From NCBI GenBank assembly GCA_963666705.2, contig CAXXKO010000014.1, forward strand, positions 1-64,000: 64,000 bases of DNA. The letters are read 5' to 3'. Positions 28,155 to 40,308 of the stretch are shown here, one piece after another. The stretch's first letter is position 1. Each line of letters opens with the position of its first letter. Both the position numbers and the translations under genes were made by a program. Below the pieces are notes generated by a model, which was given only the letters and a program-made list of their open reading frames with translations, searched no databases and was not told where the DNA came from. The stretch is from G963666705 sp963666705 (GTDB taxonomy: Bacteria; Pseudomonadota; Alphaproteobacteria; CADEGL01).

Positions 28155-31100
28155 TCAGACCGTCACGACGAGGTTTCCGTCGGCCAGCAAGTCGTCCACC
28201 ACGAGGCCGGTGTTGTTCTGCAGTAGCACCAACTCGGTGAAATTGGCGCCGTTGGCGAGGCCGTCCGCGTCGACCTGCACGGTGGTGTCGGTGCCATTGT
28301 CGATGAGCTGGACGAAATCGTTCACGTTCCCGCCGCCCAGGGTGATGAAGCCCGAGAAATCGAGCACGTCGCCCTCGGCGACCGAGAAGTCGGACACCGA
28401 ATCGAGCAGGCTGAAGAACTGGCCCTCGCTGGCCGAGTTCCAGAAGAAACTGTCGGCGCCCAGACCGCCCGTCATGCCATCGGCGCCCACGCCGCCGGTG
28501 ATCTTGTCGTCGCCGGCGAGGCCGTCGATGATGTCGTTGCCGCCCTGGGTGTCGATGTCGTCGGCGCCGGCGCTGCCGCGCACGAAGTCGTTGCCCAGGC
28601 CGCCCGTCAGATCGCGCATGCCGGAGACATTGGGGCCGAAGAGGCGCGCGGCCACGGTCTCGATGTTGTTGCCGGTCGCGCCCACCTGGGTCTGCCATGT
28701 GGCGACGAAGCCACCGCTCACGAGGCCGACCAGATCGGGGAAGGACTGGTTGTTGGCCTCGGCCGTGTTGATCTGGAAATCATCGCCCGCCAAAGTGCCG
28801 TCGCTCAGGACCCGCTGGCCGAAGATGCCGAAGCCATCGCCGTCCTGGCCATCGGACGACCAGGTCGCGAACATCGATCCGTCGCTCAGCTCGGCGATCG
28901 CGGCCTGCTGCTGGTTGCCGGTGGTGAAGCTGTTGAGCTGGATCTCACCGGTCTCCGCCACGCCGGCCGCGCTGAAGATCTTCATGTAGACGCCGTTGCC
29001 GCTACCGTCCTGGTCGCCGTTGGCCTGCCAGGCCACCGCGAAGCCGCCGTCCTGGAGGGCCGTGATGGACGCCAGCTCCTGATTGTCGTTGACGGTGGTA
29101 TTGATGATGAAGTCGTCGATTCCGGGGGTCACCCCGTCGCGCAGCACGGCGTTGCCCGCGGCATCGTAACGCTGGCCATAGACGCCGTAACCGCCGGAGC
29201 CGGTCGCGCCGTGCTGGATGTCCTGGAAGAAGGACTGATAGGTCACGAGGAAGCCGCCGTCGGTAAGCACGGTGACGACGGGATTGAGCTGGCTCGAGGT
29301 CGTGAACGCATTGACCTGGAACTCGCTCGCGTCGAGCGCATTGCCGTTGGTGTCGTAGCGCCGGGCGAAGACACCGAAGCCACTGCCGTCGCCGCCCGGG
29401 CTGGCCGCCGAGGAATGCCAGACGATGACCCAGCTGCCGTCGTCGAAGGTCTCGATGCGGGGCCGGAACTGGTTGTTGTCCGTCACCGTGTTGATCTGCA
29501 GCTCGTCCGCGCCCGCGGTCAGGCCGTCGCGGCTGACCAGTGCGCCATTCGCATCGAAGCGCTGGGCGTAAATGCCGAAACTCGAGCCGTCCTGATTGTC
29601 GGAGGCCCAGGTGATGAGCCAGCCGCCGTCGGGCAAGGTTGCGATGGCCGGCACGAGCTGGGATGAGGTGGTGAAGGTGTTGGCCTGGATCTCGCCGCCC
29701 ACCTTGTTGCCGACGGAGTCGAACTGCTGGAAGAAGACACCGTCCTGGGCGCCGTCCCCGGGCTCCGGGCCGCCGGCGTCGAGGTCGTTCGAGGCCCAGG
29801 TAATGACGAATCCGCCGTTGGCGAGCGCCGCGACTTGCGGCGTCTTCGACGCCACGGTCGGTGTGGCCTCGAACTCCGGCGGCGGCGCCACCTGGGCGAT
29901 ATCGACGGTGATGGTGGCCACGTCGAAATCGCCGAACGGATCGGTGGCGCGGAAGTCGAAGCTGTCGATGCCGACGAAGTCCGTGCCCGGCGCGTAGGTG
30001 AAGGTGCCGTCGGGATTGACCGTGACCGTGCCGTTCGCCGGCCCGGCGCCTTCGAGGACGAAGGTCAGGTCGTCGAAGTTGTGGTCGGGATCGGTGGCGC
30101 CGAGGGTGCCGCTGATGGGGCTGTTCTCGAGCCCGAAGAGGGAGCTGTCGAGGGCGTCGGGTGGCAGGTTCACGCCGTCGATGAAGAGGTTGACCGTGGC
30201 CGTGTTGCCCGTGTCCTGGCCGCCGTTGGCGGTGCCGCCATCGTCGGAGACGACATAGGTGAAGCTGTCGTTGCCGTGGAAGCCCGCGTCCGGGGTGTAG
30301 GTGAAGCTGCCGTCGGCGGCGAGCGCGACCGCGCCGAAGGACGGGCCGGTACCCAGGGTCGCCGCCAGGTTGTTCGCCGGGCTGTCGAGCGGGTCGCTGT
30401 CGTTGAGCAGAACGCCGCTTGCGGCATTCACCACGATCGGATTGTCTTGGGTGCCCAGATAGGAGTCGTCGAGCGCGACGGGCGCGTCGTTCACGGGCAG
30501 GACCGTAAGCGTCAGGGTGCCCGTGGTGGTCGCCGTATCATTGTTCGAGGCCTCGGTCGAGGTCACGCTCACGGTCAGGTTCGCCACACCGCTCTTGCTG
30601 GCGGCAAAGGCGGCCGTGAGGCCGGTGAGCTGCGCCTGGCTGACGGTCCACACGCCGCCACCGAGATTGGTGCCCGCCGAGAGGGTCGCGTCCGTGAGCA
30701 GGCCGGAGATGGTGACGAGGCCGAGGCTCTCGGAGCCGTCGGTGTCCGTGAGCGCGTCGCCGATGCTGAGCGCGACGGGCTGATCCTCGAGCCCCTGGGC
30801 GTCCTGGAGCGTGAGCGTCGGCGCGTCCGCGACCGCGATGACCGTGACGGCGAGGGTGCCGGTCACATCGGCGGCGGCGCCGCCGTTGCTCTCGGTCGAG
30901 CGCGCTGTGACGGTCAGATTGAAGTCCACGTCGCTGTCGGCAGGCGGCGAGACGGTAAGGCCGGCGGTCTGTGCCGGGGTCAGCAGCCAGGTGCCGCCGC
31001 CCTGGTCGATGCCGGCCGAGAGGCCGCCCACAGGCACGCCCGAGACCAGGAAGGACAGGCTCTCGGAGCCATCGGTATCGGTGAGCGCGGCCGAGAAGGT

Positions 31101-34100
31101 GAGCGGGATCGGCGTGTCCTCGTTGCCGCTCGCAGTCTGGACTGTGAGGGTCGGTGGCTCGGCCGTGTTGTCGGTCATGGTCACGGCGAGGGTATCGGAG
31201 ATCGAGGCCTGGTCGCCGTTCGCGGCCTCGGTCGAGGTCGAGGTCACGGTCAGTGAGAAGTCCGTGGTGCCCACGGCCGGCGTAATGGTGAGGCCGGTGA
31301 GCTGCGCCGGGGTCAGCAGCCACACGCCGCCGCCCTGGTCGCTGCCAGCCGAGAGGGTGGCGCCCGTGGGCACGCCCGCGATCGCGATCGCCAGGCTCTC
31401 GGAGTTGTCGGTGTCCGTAAGCGCCGAGCCGATCGTAAGCGGGATGGCGTTGCCGGGCGGGCCGGTGGCGGCCGAGGCGCTGAGGGTCGGCTGATCGGCG
31501 ACGGCGATGACGGTCACGTCGATGGTGTCGGTCGCGCTCGCCGTGGCGCCATTGGCGCTCTCGGTCGAGGTCGCCGTGACGGTCAGCGAGAAGTCCACAT
31601 CGCTGTTCGTCGGCGGGGTGATGGTGAGGCCGGTGAGCTGCGCCGGGGTCAGCAGCCACACGCCGCCGCCCTGGTCGGTGCCGGCGGAGAGGGTCGCGCC
31701 GGGCGCCACGGGGACGCCCGAGATCGTGATGCTCAGGCTCTCCGAGCCGTCGGTATCGACGAGGGAGGAGGAGATGGTGAGCGGGATGCCCGTGTCCTCG
31801 TTGCCGGTGGCGTTGCCGAGCACCAGGTTCGGCGTATCGGCTACGGCATCGATGTTCACGTTGATGGTGTCGGTGACGAAGGCCTGGTCGCCGTTCGCCG
31901 CCTCGGTCGAGGTCGCCGTCACGGTGAGGATGTAGCCCTGGTCCGACGACGGCGCGGGGGAGATGGTGAGGCCGGTAAGCTGCGCCGGGGTCAGCAGCCA
32001 CACCCCGCCGCCCTGGTCGATGCCGGCCGAGAGGCTGGTCAGTGGCGGCACGCCGGCGATGGTGATGGACAGGCTCTCGGAGCCGTCGGTGTCCGTGAGC
32101 GCCGAGGAGATGGTGAGCGGCATGAGCGTGTCTTCGGTGCCGAACACGTCCTGGGTGCTCAAGGTCGGATCGTCGGCCACCGCGATCACGGTCACGTCGA
32201 TGGTGCCGGTGGTCACGCTGGTGGCGCCGCCGTTACTCTCGGTCGAGATCGCGCTCACGCCAAGCGTGAAGTCCACGTCGCTATCGGCGGGCGGGGTGAC
32301 GGTGAGGCCGCTCGTCTGGGCCGCCGTCAGCAGCCAGACGCCGCCACCCTGGTCGGTGCCGGCCGAGAGGCCGCCCGCGGGCACGCCCGAGACCAGGAAG
32401 GTGAGGGTCTCGGAGCCGTCCGTATCGCCGAGCGCGCCGGAGATCGAGAGCGGGATCGGGGTGTCCTCGTTGCCGGAGGCAGCCGTGACCGAGAGGGTCG
32501 GCGTGGACGCGGCGGTATCGTCGAGGACCACGTCGAGGCTGGCCGTGACCGTGGCCTGGTCGCCGTTCGCGGCTTCGGTCGAGGTCGCCGAGACGGTGAG
32601 CGTGAAGTCGGTATCGCTCCCCGCCGGCGGGATAATCTGCAGGCCGGCGAGGTCGCCCGGCAGCAGCGCCCAGACGCCGCCGCCCAGGTCCGTCCCGGCC
32701 GTGAGCGAGGCACCCGTCGGGACGCCGGAGACGGTGATGCCGAGGCTCTCGGAGCCGTCCGTGTCGTTGAGCGAGGAGCCGATGCCCAATGCGACCGGGC
32801 TATCCTGGTTGCCCGAGACGCTGCCCGGCGTGCTCACGTTCGGGGCGTCGGCGACGGCCACGACGGTCACGTCGATGGTGCCGGTGGTGGTGGCGCTGTC
32901 GCCGTTCGCGAGCTCGGTCGAGGTGACCGAGACCTGGAGCGTGATGTCGACATCGCTGTCGATGGGCGGGGTGATGGTGAGGCCCGCGAGCTGGGCGCTG
33001 GTGAGCACCCAGACGCCGCCGCCCTGGTTGATGCCGGCCGAGAGGGAGCCGGTCAGCGGCACGCCGGAGATGGTGATGTCGCCCAACACCTCCGAGCCGT
33101 CCGTATCCGCGAGCGCCGGGGAGATCGAGAGCGGGATGGCCGTATCCTCGTCGCCCGTCGCATTCACCAGGCCGAGGATCGGCGCGTCGGCCACGGCAGC
33201 GATGGTCACGTCGAGGGCGGCCGTCGTGGTCGCCGTGTCGCCGTTGGACGCCTCCACCGAATCGACTTCGAGGGTCAGGGTGAAGTCGAGGTCGCTGTCC
33301 GTGGGCGGCGTCAAGGTCAGGCCCGCGAGCTCGGTCGGGATCACCTCCCAGTACGAGTTGTCGGTGCCCGGGTCGATGCTGAACTGCTTGCCGAAGACGC
33401 CGGTCGAGCTGCCGTCCTGGTCGAGCGAATTCCATGTGACCATGAAGCCGCCGCCGATAAGCCCCGTCACGTCGACGAAGGTCTGGTCGCTGGCGATGGT
33501 GTCGTTGATCTGGAACTCGCCGCCGATGGCGGCGCCGCCGGCGTCGTAGGCCTGGCCGAAGGCGCCCCAGCCGCTGCCGTCCTGGCCGAAGCCTCCCACA
33601 CCACCACGAAGCCGCCGCCGGCCAGCGCCGAGATGGCCGGGCGCTGCTGGCTGCTGGCCGTCGTGGTGTTGACCTGGAGCTCACCACCGACCTGGACGCC
33701 GTTCACGTCGTAGCGCTGGGCAAAGACGCCCCAGCCGTCGCCGTCCTGCGAGAATGACTGCCAGGCGATGACGAAGCCGCCGTCGCCGAGGCCGGTCACG
33801 ACCCCGTTGTTCTGCGAGCTGAACGTCGTCGTGTTGGCCAGGAACTGGCCGCCGACCGTGTTGCCGGTCTGGTCGTAGCGCTGGCCGAAGACGCCGAAGC
33901 CGCTCGAATCGGGCGCTGTCGCGTCCGATTCCCAGACCACGACATAGCCGCCATCCTGCAAGGCGCCCACGGAGCCGAAGCGCTGGGTGAAGGATTCGGC
34001 GCTGTTGACCAGGAACTCGTTTCCCGTCGCGGGGCCGGCGCCGCTGCCGACCGTCGCCACCTCGACACCACTGGTGTCGTACTGCTTGGCGAACATGCCC

Positions 34101-37100
34101 TGGCCGCTCACGTCCTGGCCCTCGGAGTCCCAGGTCACCACGAAGCCGCCACCGACGAGGGCCTGCACGTCGGGCGCGCCCTGGTTGTTGGTGGTGAAGT
34201 CGTTGACCTGGAACTCACCGCCCGCCGTGTTGCCGCCCGCGTCGTAGCGCTGGCCGAAGATGCCGGTGCCGCTGCCGTCCTGGCCCTGAGAGGTCCAGAC
34301 CACGACCCAGCCGCCGTCGCCGAGCGCCGCGGCCACCGAGGGGCCGCCCTGATTGTTGAAGGTCGTGGTATTGACGCGGAACTCACCGCCCACGGCCTGG
34401 CCGGCCGCGTCCCAGCGCTGGGAATAGACGCCGAAGCCGCTGGTGTCCTGCAACACCGATTCCCAAGTCGAGATGAAGCCGCCGTCGTTGAGCGGGGCGA
34501 TGGAGGAGAAGCGCTGGGCGTTGGCGGTGAAGGTGTTGACCTGGATCTCCGTCCCGCCGGAGACACTGGTCCCGGTCATCGAAGGCACGAAGGTGCCGGC
34601 CGAGAGGGTGGCACCCGTGGGCACGCCGAAGATGCGCACGGCGCTCAGGCTCTCCGAGCCGTCCGTGTCCGTAAGCGCGGCGGAGATCGTGAGCGGGATC
34701 GGCGTATCCTCGTCGCCGGCGGCGGTCGCGGAGAGGGTCGGCGCATCGGCCACCGCGATCACGGTCACGTCGAGGGTCGCCGTCGTCGTGGCGGTCGAGC
34801 CGTTGAGCGGCTCCGTCGAGGTCGCCGTGACGGTCAGCGAGAAGTCCACATCGCTGTTCGTCGGCGGGGTGATGGTGAGGCCGGTGAGCTGTGCCGGGGT
34901 CAGCAGCCACACGCCGCCGCCCTGGTCGGTGCCGGCGGAGAGGGAGGCGCCGGCACCCACGGGCACGCCGCTGATCTCGAGCGAGAGCACCTCGCCCGAA
35001 TCCGTGAGCGCCGAGGCGATCGCGAGCGGAATCGCCGTATCCTCGTTGCCCGTGGCGGCCGTCGTCGAGAGGGTCGGCGCGTCGGCGGGCTGATCGACCA
35101 CGGTCACGTTGATGGTGCCAGTGGTGCTCGCCTGGTCGCCGTTCGCCGCCTCGGTCGAGGTGGCGGTCACGCCGAGGATGAAGTCAGCCTCGCTGCCGGG
35201 AGGCGGGGTGATGGTCAGGCCGGTGAGCTGCGCCAGAGTCAGGGACCAGGCGCCGCCACCGAGGTCGGTGCCAGCCGAGAGGCTGGCGCCCCCGGGCACG
35301 CCCGTGATGGTGACGGCGAGGCTCTCCGAGCCGTCCACATCGGTGAGCGCCGAGGCGACCGAGAGCGGGATGGCCGTGTTCGGGTCGCCCGAGGCATCGG
35401 ACGTGGCGAGGGTCGGCGCGTCGGCCACCGCGACGACGGTCACGTCGAGGCTCGCCGTGGTCGTCGCCTGATCGCCATTCGCCGCTTCGGTCGAGGTCAC
35501 CGAGAGGGTGAGGGTGAAATCCTCGTCGCTGTCGGCCGGCGGGGTTACGGTGAGGCCCGCCAGATCCCCGACCGGCACCTCCCAGGTGGTCAGGCCACTG
35601 GGGGTGAAGGTGAAGACCCTGGCGAACACGCCGGACTGGTCGGCGTCGGCCGAATCCCACGTGGCCACGAAGCCGCCGCCGGTCAGAGCAGTGACGACGG
35701 GCATGCCCTGGTCGCCGGCGGTGGTGGCGTTGATCTGGAACTCCCCGCCCAGGGCCGCGTTGGCCGCGTCGTAGGCCTGTCCGAACACGCCGTTGCCGCT
35801 GCCGTCCTGGGCCGCCGATTGCCAGACGACCACATAGCCGCCGCCATCGAGCGCCACCACCTCGGGAATGTCCTGCGCGCCCGCGGTCTCGGTGCTGACC
35901 TGGAACTCGCCGCCAACGGCCGCACCAGCCGCGTCGTAGCGCTGGCCATAGATGCCCCAGCTGTCGCCGTCCTGGCCGAAGGAGCGCCACGCCACCACAT
36001 AGCCGCCGTCATCGAGGCCGGTGACCGAGGCCGCGCTCTGCGAGCTGGTGGTGAAGGTGTTGACCAGGAACTGGCCGCCAACGGCGTTGCCGCCCGCGTC
36101 GTAGCGCTGGCCGAAGACGCCGAGGCTGCTCGAATCGGGGGCCGTGAAGTCGGACTCCCAGACCACCACGTAGCCGCCGTCGTTGAGCGCCGCCAAGGAC
36201 GGGGCGCGCTGGTCGAAGGATTCGGCGCTGTTGACCAGGAACTCGCCGCCCACCGCGTTGCCGGCGGCGTCGTACTGCTGGCCGAAGACGCCCTGGCCGC
36301 TCACGTCCTGGCCGGGGCCGGACTCCCACACCACGACGAAGCCGCCGCCGGTGAGGCCGACCACCTTGCCCATGTTCTGATCGGCGGCGATGAAGCTGTT
36401 GACCTGGAACTCACCGCCCACCGCGTTGCCGGCGGTATCGAAGCGCTGGCCGAAGATATCGGTGGCCGAGGTGGCGCCGGCCTGGTTGAAGGAGTTCCAC
36501 ACCACCACGAAGCCGCCGCCCGAGAGCGCCGCCGAGACCGAGACGCTGGCCTGATTGCCGGCCGTCGTGGTGTTGATCTGGAACTCGTCCGCGCCCGGGG
36601 TCGCGCCGTCGCGGTTGACCATGGCGCCGGCGGCGTCGAAGCGCTGGGAGAAGACGCCGTAGCCGTTGCCATCCTGGTTGAGGGATTCCCAAGTTGCGAT
36701 GAAGCCGCCGTCGCCGAGGCCCGCGACCGAGGAGAAACGCTGGACCGACGCGGTTTCGGTGTTGACCTGGAATTCGGTGCCGCCCGTGTAGGTGCCGCCC
36801 CCGCCGACGCCGATAAGCGTACCGGCCGAGAGGATGGCGCCGGTGGGCACACCGCTGACGGTGACGTTCGAGAGGCTCTCGGAGCCATCGAGGTCGTTGA
36901 GGGCCGCGGCGATCGCGAGCGGGATCGCCGTATCCTCGTCACCCGCCGCGCTCGTTGCCGTGAGGGCCGGGACATCGGCGACCGCGTTCACGATCACGTC
37001 GAGAGACGCCGTGGTCGTCGCCGTATCGCCGTTCGACTGCTCGGCCGAGGTCGATGAAACGATCAGCGTGAAGTCCGCGTCGCTGCCCGCTGGCGGCGTC

Positions 37101-38959
37101 ACCGCGAGGCCCGCGAGGTCGCCCGGCAGCAGCGACCACACACCGCCACCCTGGTCTGTGCCGGCCGAGAGCGTTGCGCCCGACGGCACGCCGCTGATGG
37201 CCAGGGACAGCGCTTCGGAGCCGTCAACGTCCGTCAGCGCCGACGAGATCGTCAGCGGGATCGCCGTGTCCTCGTCACCCGCCGCGCCCGTGGTCGTGAG
37301 CGTCGGCGCGTCAGCGACCGCGTTCACCGTCACGTCGAGCGCCGCCGTGGTCGTGGCCGTGTCGCCGTTCGCCGCTTCGGTCGAGGTCACTGAAAGCTGA
37401 AGGGTAAAATCGACATCCGAATCCGCCGGCGGCGTCACCGTGAGGCCGGCCAGCTCCGCCTGGGTCAGGCTCCAGACCCCGCCGCCGAGGTCGGCGCCAG
37501 CCGACAGGCTCGCGCCCGTCGGGACACCGGAAACCGTGACGTCGCTCAGGCTCTCCGAGCCGTCGAGGTCGTTGAGGGCGGCGGCGATGCTAAGCGGTAT
37601 CGCCGTATCCTCGTCACCCGTCGCGTTCATCGCCGTGAGGTCGGGGGCATCGGCGACCGGCGTCACCTCGACCACCACGGTGGCCGAATCGGTGAGGCCC
37701 GTATCGTCGGTGATGGTGTATTCGAAGCTGGTGGTGCCGCTGAAGCCCGGATCCGGCGTGAACACCAGGTTGCCGCCGCCATCGATCGTCACCGTTCCGC
37801 CCGGAACGCTGGTGACATCCGTGATGGTGATGATGCCGCCGTCGGGGTCGGTGTCGTTGAGGAGCGCGTCGATGACGATGGGATTGTCTTCGTCCGTCGC
37901 GGCCGTGTCGTCGGTGGCGACCGGTGGCTCGTTGCCGCCGGTGTTGGTGACGACCAGGTTCTCGAAGTTGCGCGCCGTAAGGTCGAAGGCCGTGAACGCG
38001 AACACCGGGCCTTCGTTCGTGTCGGAGGTCACGTCGCTATTGAGCGCCAGGAAATCGAGGAAAGCCGCGATGTCGGCCTGGACCTGCGCGTCGGCCAGCT
38101 CACCACCCGTGAGCTGCAGCTCGAGGGTGTCGTAGTCGAGGCCGCCGTCGTATTGGTCCGTGGCGCCCACGTTGTCGGACGCGACGTGAGCCACCCAGTC
38201 GTCGCCCTGCTCGCCGAACACCTGGTCGTTGCCGGCGCCGCCATTGAGGTAATCGTTGAAGGTGATCACCGGGCCAGAGCCCGAGCCGCTGCCCGAGCCG
38301 TCGCTGCCGTGGCCATGGCCCGAGCCGCTGCCCGAGCCTGAAGCCTGGGCGCCGGAGCCGTCGCTGCCCGAGCCGTCACTGCCGTAGCCCATGCCCGAGC
38401 CGCTGCCCGAGCCGTCGCTGCCGTAGCCCATGCCCGAGCCCGAAGCCTGGGCACCCGAGCCGCTGCCCGAGCCGTCACTGCCGTAGCCCATGCCCGAGCC
38501 GCTGCCTGAGCCTGAAGCCTGGGCGCCGGAGCCGTCGCTGCCCGAGCCGTCACTGCCGTAGCCCATGCCCGAGCCCGAAGCCTGGGCGCCCGAGCCGCTG
38601 CCCGAGCCGTCACTGCCGTGGCCATGGCCCGAGCCGCTGCCCGAGCCGTCGCTGCCGTGGCCATGGCCCGAGCCGCTGCCCGACCCGGAGCCGTTGTCGC
38701 CATAGATGATATCGTCGCCCCTGCCCCCGTGAATGCGGTCAGCGCCGTCGCCGCCATGGATGATATCGTCGCCATCGCCGCCGCGGATGGCGTCGTCGCC
38801 GTCATTGCCGAAGATCGTATCGTCCCCGGCGCCGCCGTCGATCACGTCGTTGCCGGCGGCGCCGTCGATATAATCGTCGCCATCCAGCCCCAATATCTCG
38901 TCGCTGGTCGCGGTCCCGACGAGTGTATCGTCACCGCTCGTGCCATTGATGTCTGCCAC
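28155..38959 (-). CDS. Giant RTX/cadherin-like type I secreted protein, one frameshift
   Basis: If the frameshift is repaired this is one protein of about 3,600 residues. It starts MADINGTSGDDTLVG with calcium-binding RTX nonapeptides (GGDGDDIIHGGDGADRIHGG) unusually at the N terminus, then a Gly/Ser/His tract. About 14 cadherin/VCBS-like repeats follow, built on DEDTAIPLSI, DTDGSESL, GVWLLTPAQLTGLTITPP and VTATSTEAANGD. They are interspersed with many repeats of the type GGEFQVN, DGGFVVVWES, FGVFGQRYDAAG. The C terminus has more RTX (GGLGNDFVRGSAGADDIDTQ) and a type I secretion-like end. One base is missing near 33590, where VVWE should continue FGQDGSGWG. It is probably a surface adhesin or matrix protein. 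No type I secretion genes are in the window. Confidence 0.88.
38275..38690 (-). repeat. In-frame GSG/GSD minisatellite within the RTX gene
   Basis: About 415 bp of units encoding GSGSGHGHGSDGSGSG and MGYGSDGSGSDGSGAQASGS in irregular alternation. The units are near-identical in DNA, so the tract is prone to slippage and to assembly collapse. It probably forms a flexible spacer between the N-terminal RTX block and the cadherin-like repeats. Confidence 0.85.
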
Positions 38960-39696
38960 GGTCTAACCCTTTCGACTCTTCCCGGTCGCCCGCCTTCGGT
39001 CCGTCATGCGGGTCGCACCGGTCACTTCACCCTCGATGGCTTAAAACGCAATTGGCGGGCCAAGCCGGCGCATCGTAATTGGTTCCAAAAACCCTTTTGT
39101 CACAATGGGTTCACCGAGCCAACGCGGATTCGCAAATTAGGAGGTGATTGGAGTGGCCAAGTCGAATCGCAAAATGCTTCTTGATTTGCGAAACGTCGGG
39201 TCGCCGAACCCCTGAGAACATTGAATGAACGAATTGAGTCACTGGGTCCCAGCCCGACTCGCCAATCGGTCGAGCGTGGACGGCTCCCACCCAGGTCTGG
39301 TGACTCGAACAAAAATCGCCGTCCCCGATTCTAAGCCTAGTACAGCCCATGCAATCGTGACAGCGCAAAGTCAAACTAACGGATTGGCGCCCGGATTTCA
39401 AGCCCCAATTTCAAGGACCGGTTAGAATCTGGCGTCGGGATCCCCTCTTGTCACAACGTATCGATCGCACCCAATTCGACATCCCCATACCATCTCGCCA
39501 CCGGAGGCAAGGCCGTCGACCTCGACGGTATTCTCCATTGCGGGCCGCGGCGGGCGGCGGGGTGAGTGTTCCGGTCGTGCCCGGGCGCCCCGCGAATGGC
39601 GATCCGATACCCCGCCCGCCCGTGCGAACGCGGCTTTGCATCTCACCCGCAATCGTACTATGAACCGGACGGATTTACGATGCGCGGTCGCGGAAC
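38960..39696. other. Long intergenic region upstream of the RTX gene
   Basis: 737 bases with no convincing gene, between the divergent RTX gene and sxtJ. It is less GC-rich near 39040-39200. There it holds three related words, ATTCGCAAATT (39128), AATCGCAAAAT (39165) and ATTTGCGAAA (39183), which could be binding sites controlling the RTX gene. An open frame at 39111-39401 on the minus strand does not look coding. Confidence 0.5.
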
Positions 39697-40131
39697 ATGA
39701 GTGGGCCCAATCAGCTTCACGAGGACTTCGGGCGCGAGGCCGAGGTCGCAGGCTCCTCCGACAGGAGCTTCGGTCTTGTCTTCGCCGCAGTCTTCGCCAT
39801 CATCGCGCTGTGGCCGCTGACGGGCGGCGGCGCGGCGCGCGTCTGGCCGCTCGGAATCGCGGCGGCGTTCGCCCTCGTGGCCCTGGCCCGGCCGGGCCTG
39901 CTCGCACCCCTCAACCGGCTGTGGACCAGGCTCGGGCTGCTCCTCCACCGGGTGGTCAGCCCGCTGGTGATGGGCATGCTGTTCTACCTGACGGTCACGC
40001 CGGTCGGGATGGTGATGCGTGCCTTGGGCAAGGACCCGCTGCGCTTGCGCCCCGACCCGGGCGCCGCGAGCTACTGGATCGAGCGCGACCCGCCGGGGCC
40101 GTCGCCGGAGTCCATGAAGAACCAGTTTTGA
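39697..40131 (+). CDS. SxtJ-family membrane protein
   Basis: 144 residues. After a polar N terminus it has hydrophobic segments FGLVFAAVFAIIALWPLTGG and WPLGIAAAFALVALA, then LNRLWTRLGLLLHRVVSPLV and MGMLFYLTVTPVGMVMR. It ends with the typical SYWIERDPPGPSPESMKNQF. This matches SxtJ, a small membrane family found beside DUF5989 and a carbamoyltransferase, exactly as here. Its role is unknown. It is probably the first gene of that three-gene unit. Confidence 0.85.
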   Translation: MSGPNQLHEDFGREAEVAGSSDRSFGLVFAAVFAIIALWPLTGGGAARVWPLGIAAAFALVALARPGLLAPLNRLWTRLGLLLHRVVSPLVMGMLFYLTVTPVGMVMRALGKDPLRLRPDPGAASYWIERDPPGPSPESMKNQF

Positions 40132-40144
40132 GACGGAGATCGTG

Positions 40145-40294
40145 ATGTCGTTCCTGCTGGAGCTGTGGGCCTTCATGCGCGCGCGCAAGAAATATTGGCT
40201 GCTGCCCATCCTTATCATGATGCTCGTCTTCGGCGGCCTCGTGGTGCTGAGCCAGGGCAGCGCCGTGGCGCCCTTCATCTACACCGTCTTCTGA
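40145..40294 (+). CDS. DUF5989 small membrane protein
   Basis: 49 residues: MSFLLELWAFMRARKKYWLL followed by a single hydrophobic helix PILIMMLVFGGLVVLSQGSA and ending APFIYTVF. This is the DUF5989 pattern. It lies 13 bp after the SxtJ gene and 14 bp before the carbamoyltransferase start, so the three are almost certainly cotranscribed. Function is unknown. Confidence 0.85.
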   Translation: MSFLLELWAFMRARKKYWLLPILIMMLVFGGLVVLSQGSAVAPFIYTVF

Positions 40295-40308
40295 CGGGCG
40301 GCGCAGCT

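Noticed and set aside
28155..38700. Dense direct repeats suggesting a CRISPR array or satellite
   Set aside because: The repeats are in-frame coding units of the RTX/cadherin-like protein, with irregular spacing and no cas genes.
39111..39401. 96-codon open frame on the minus strand in the intergenic region
   Set aside because: No family resemblance, no ribosome binding site, and atypical composition for this genome.
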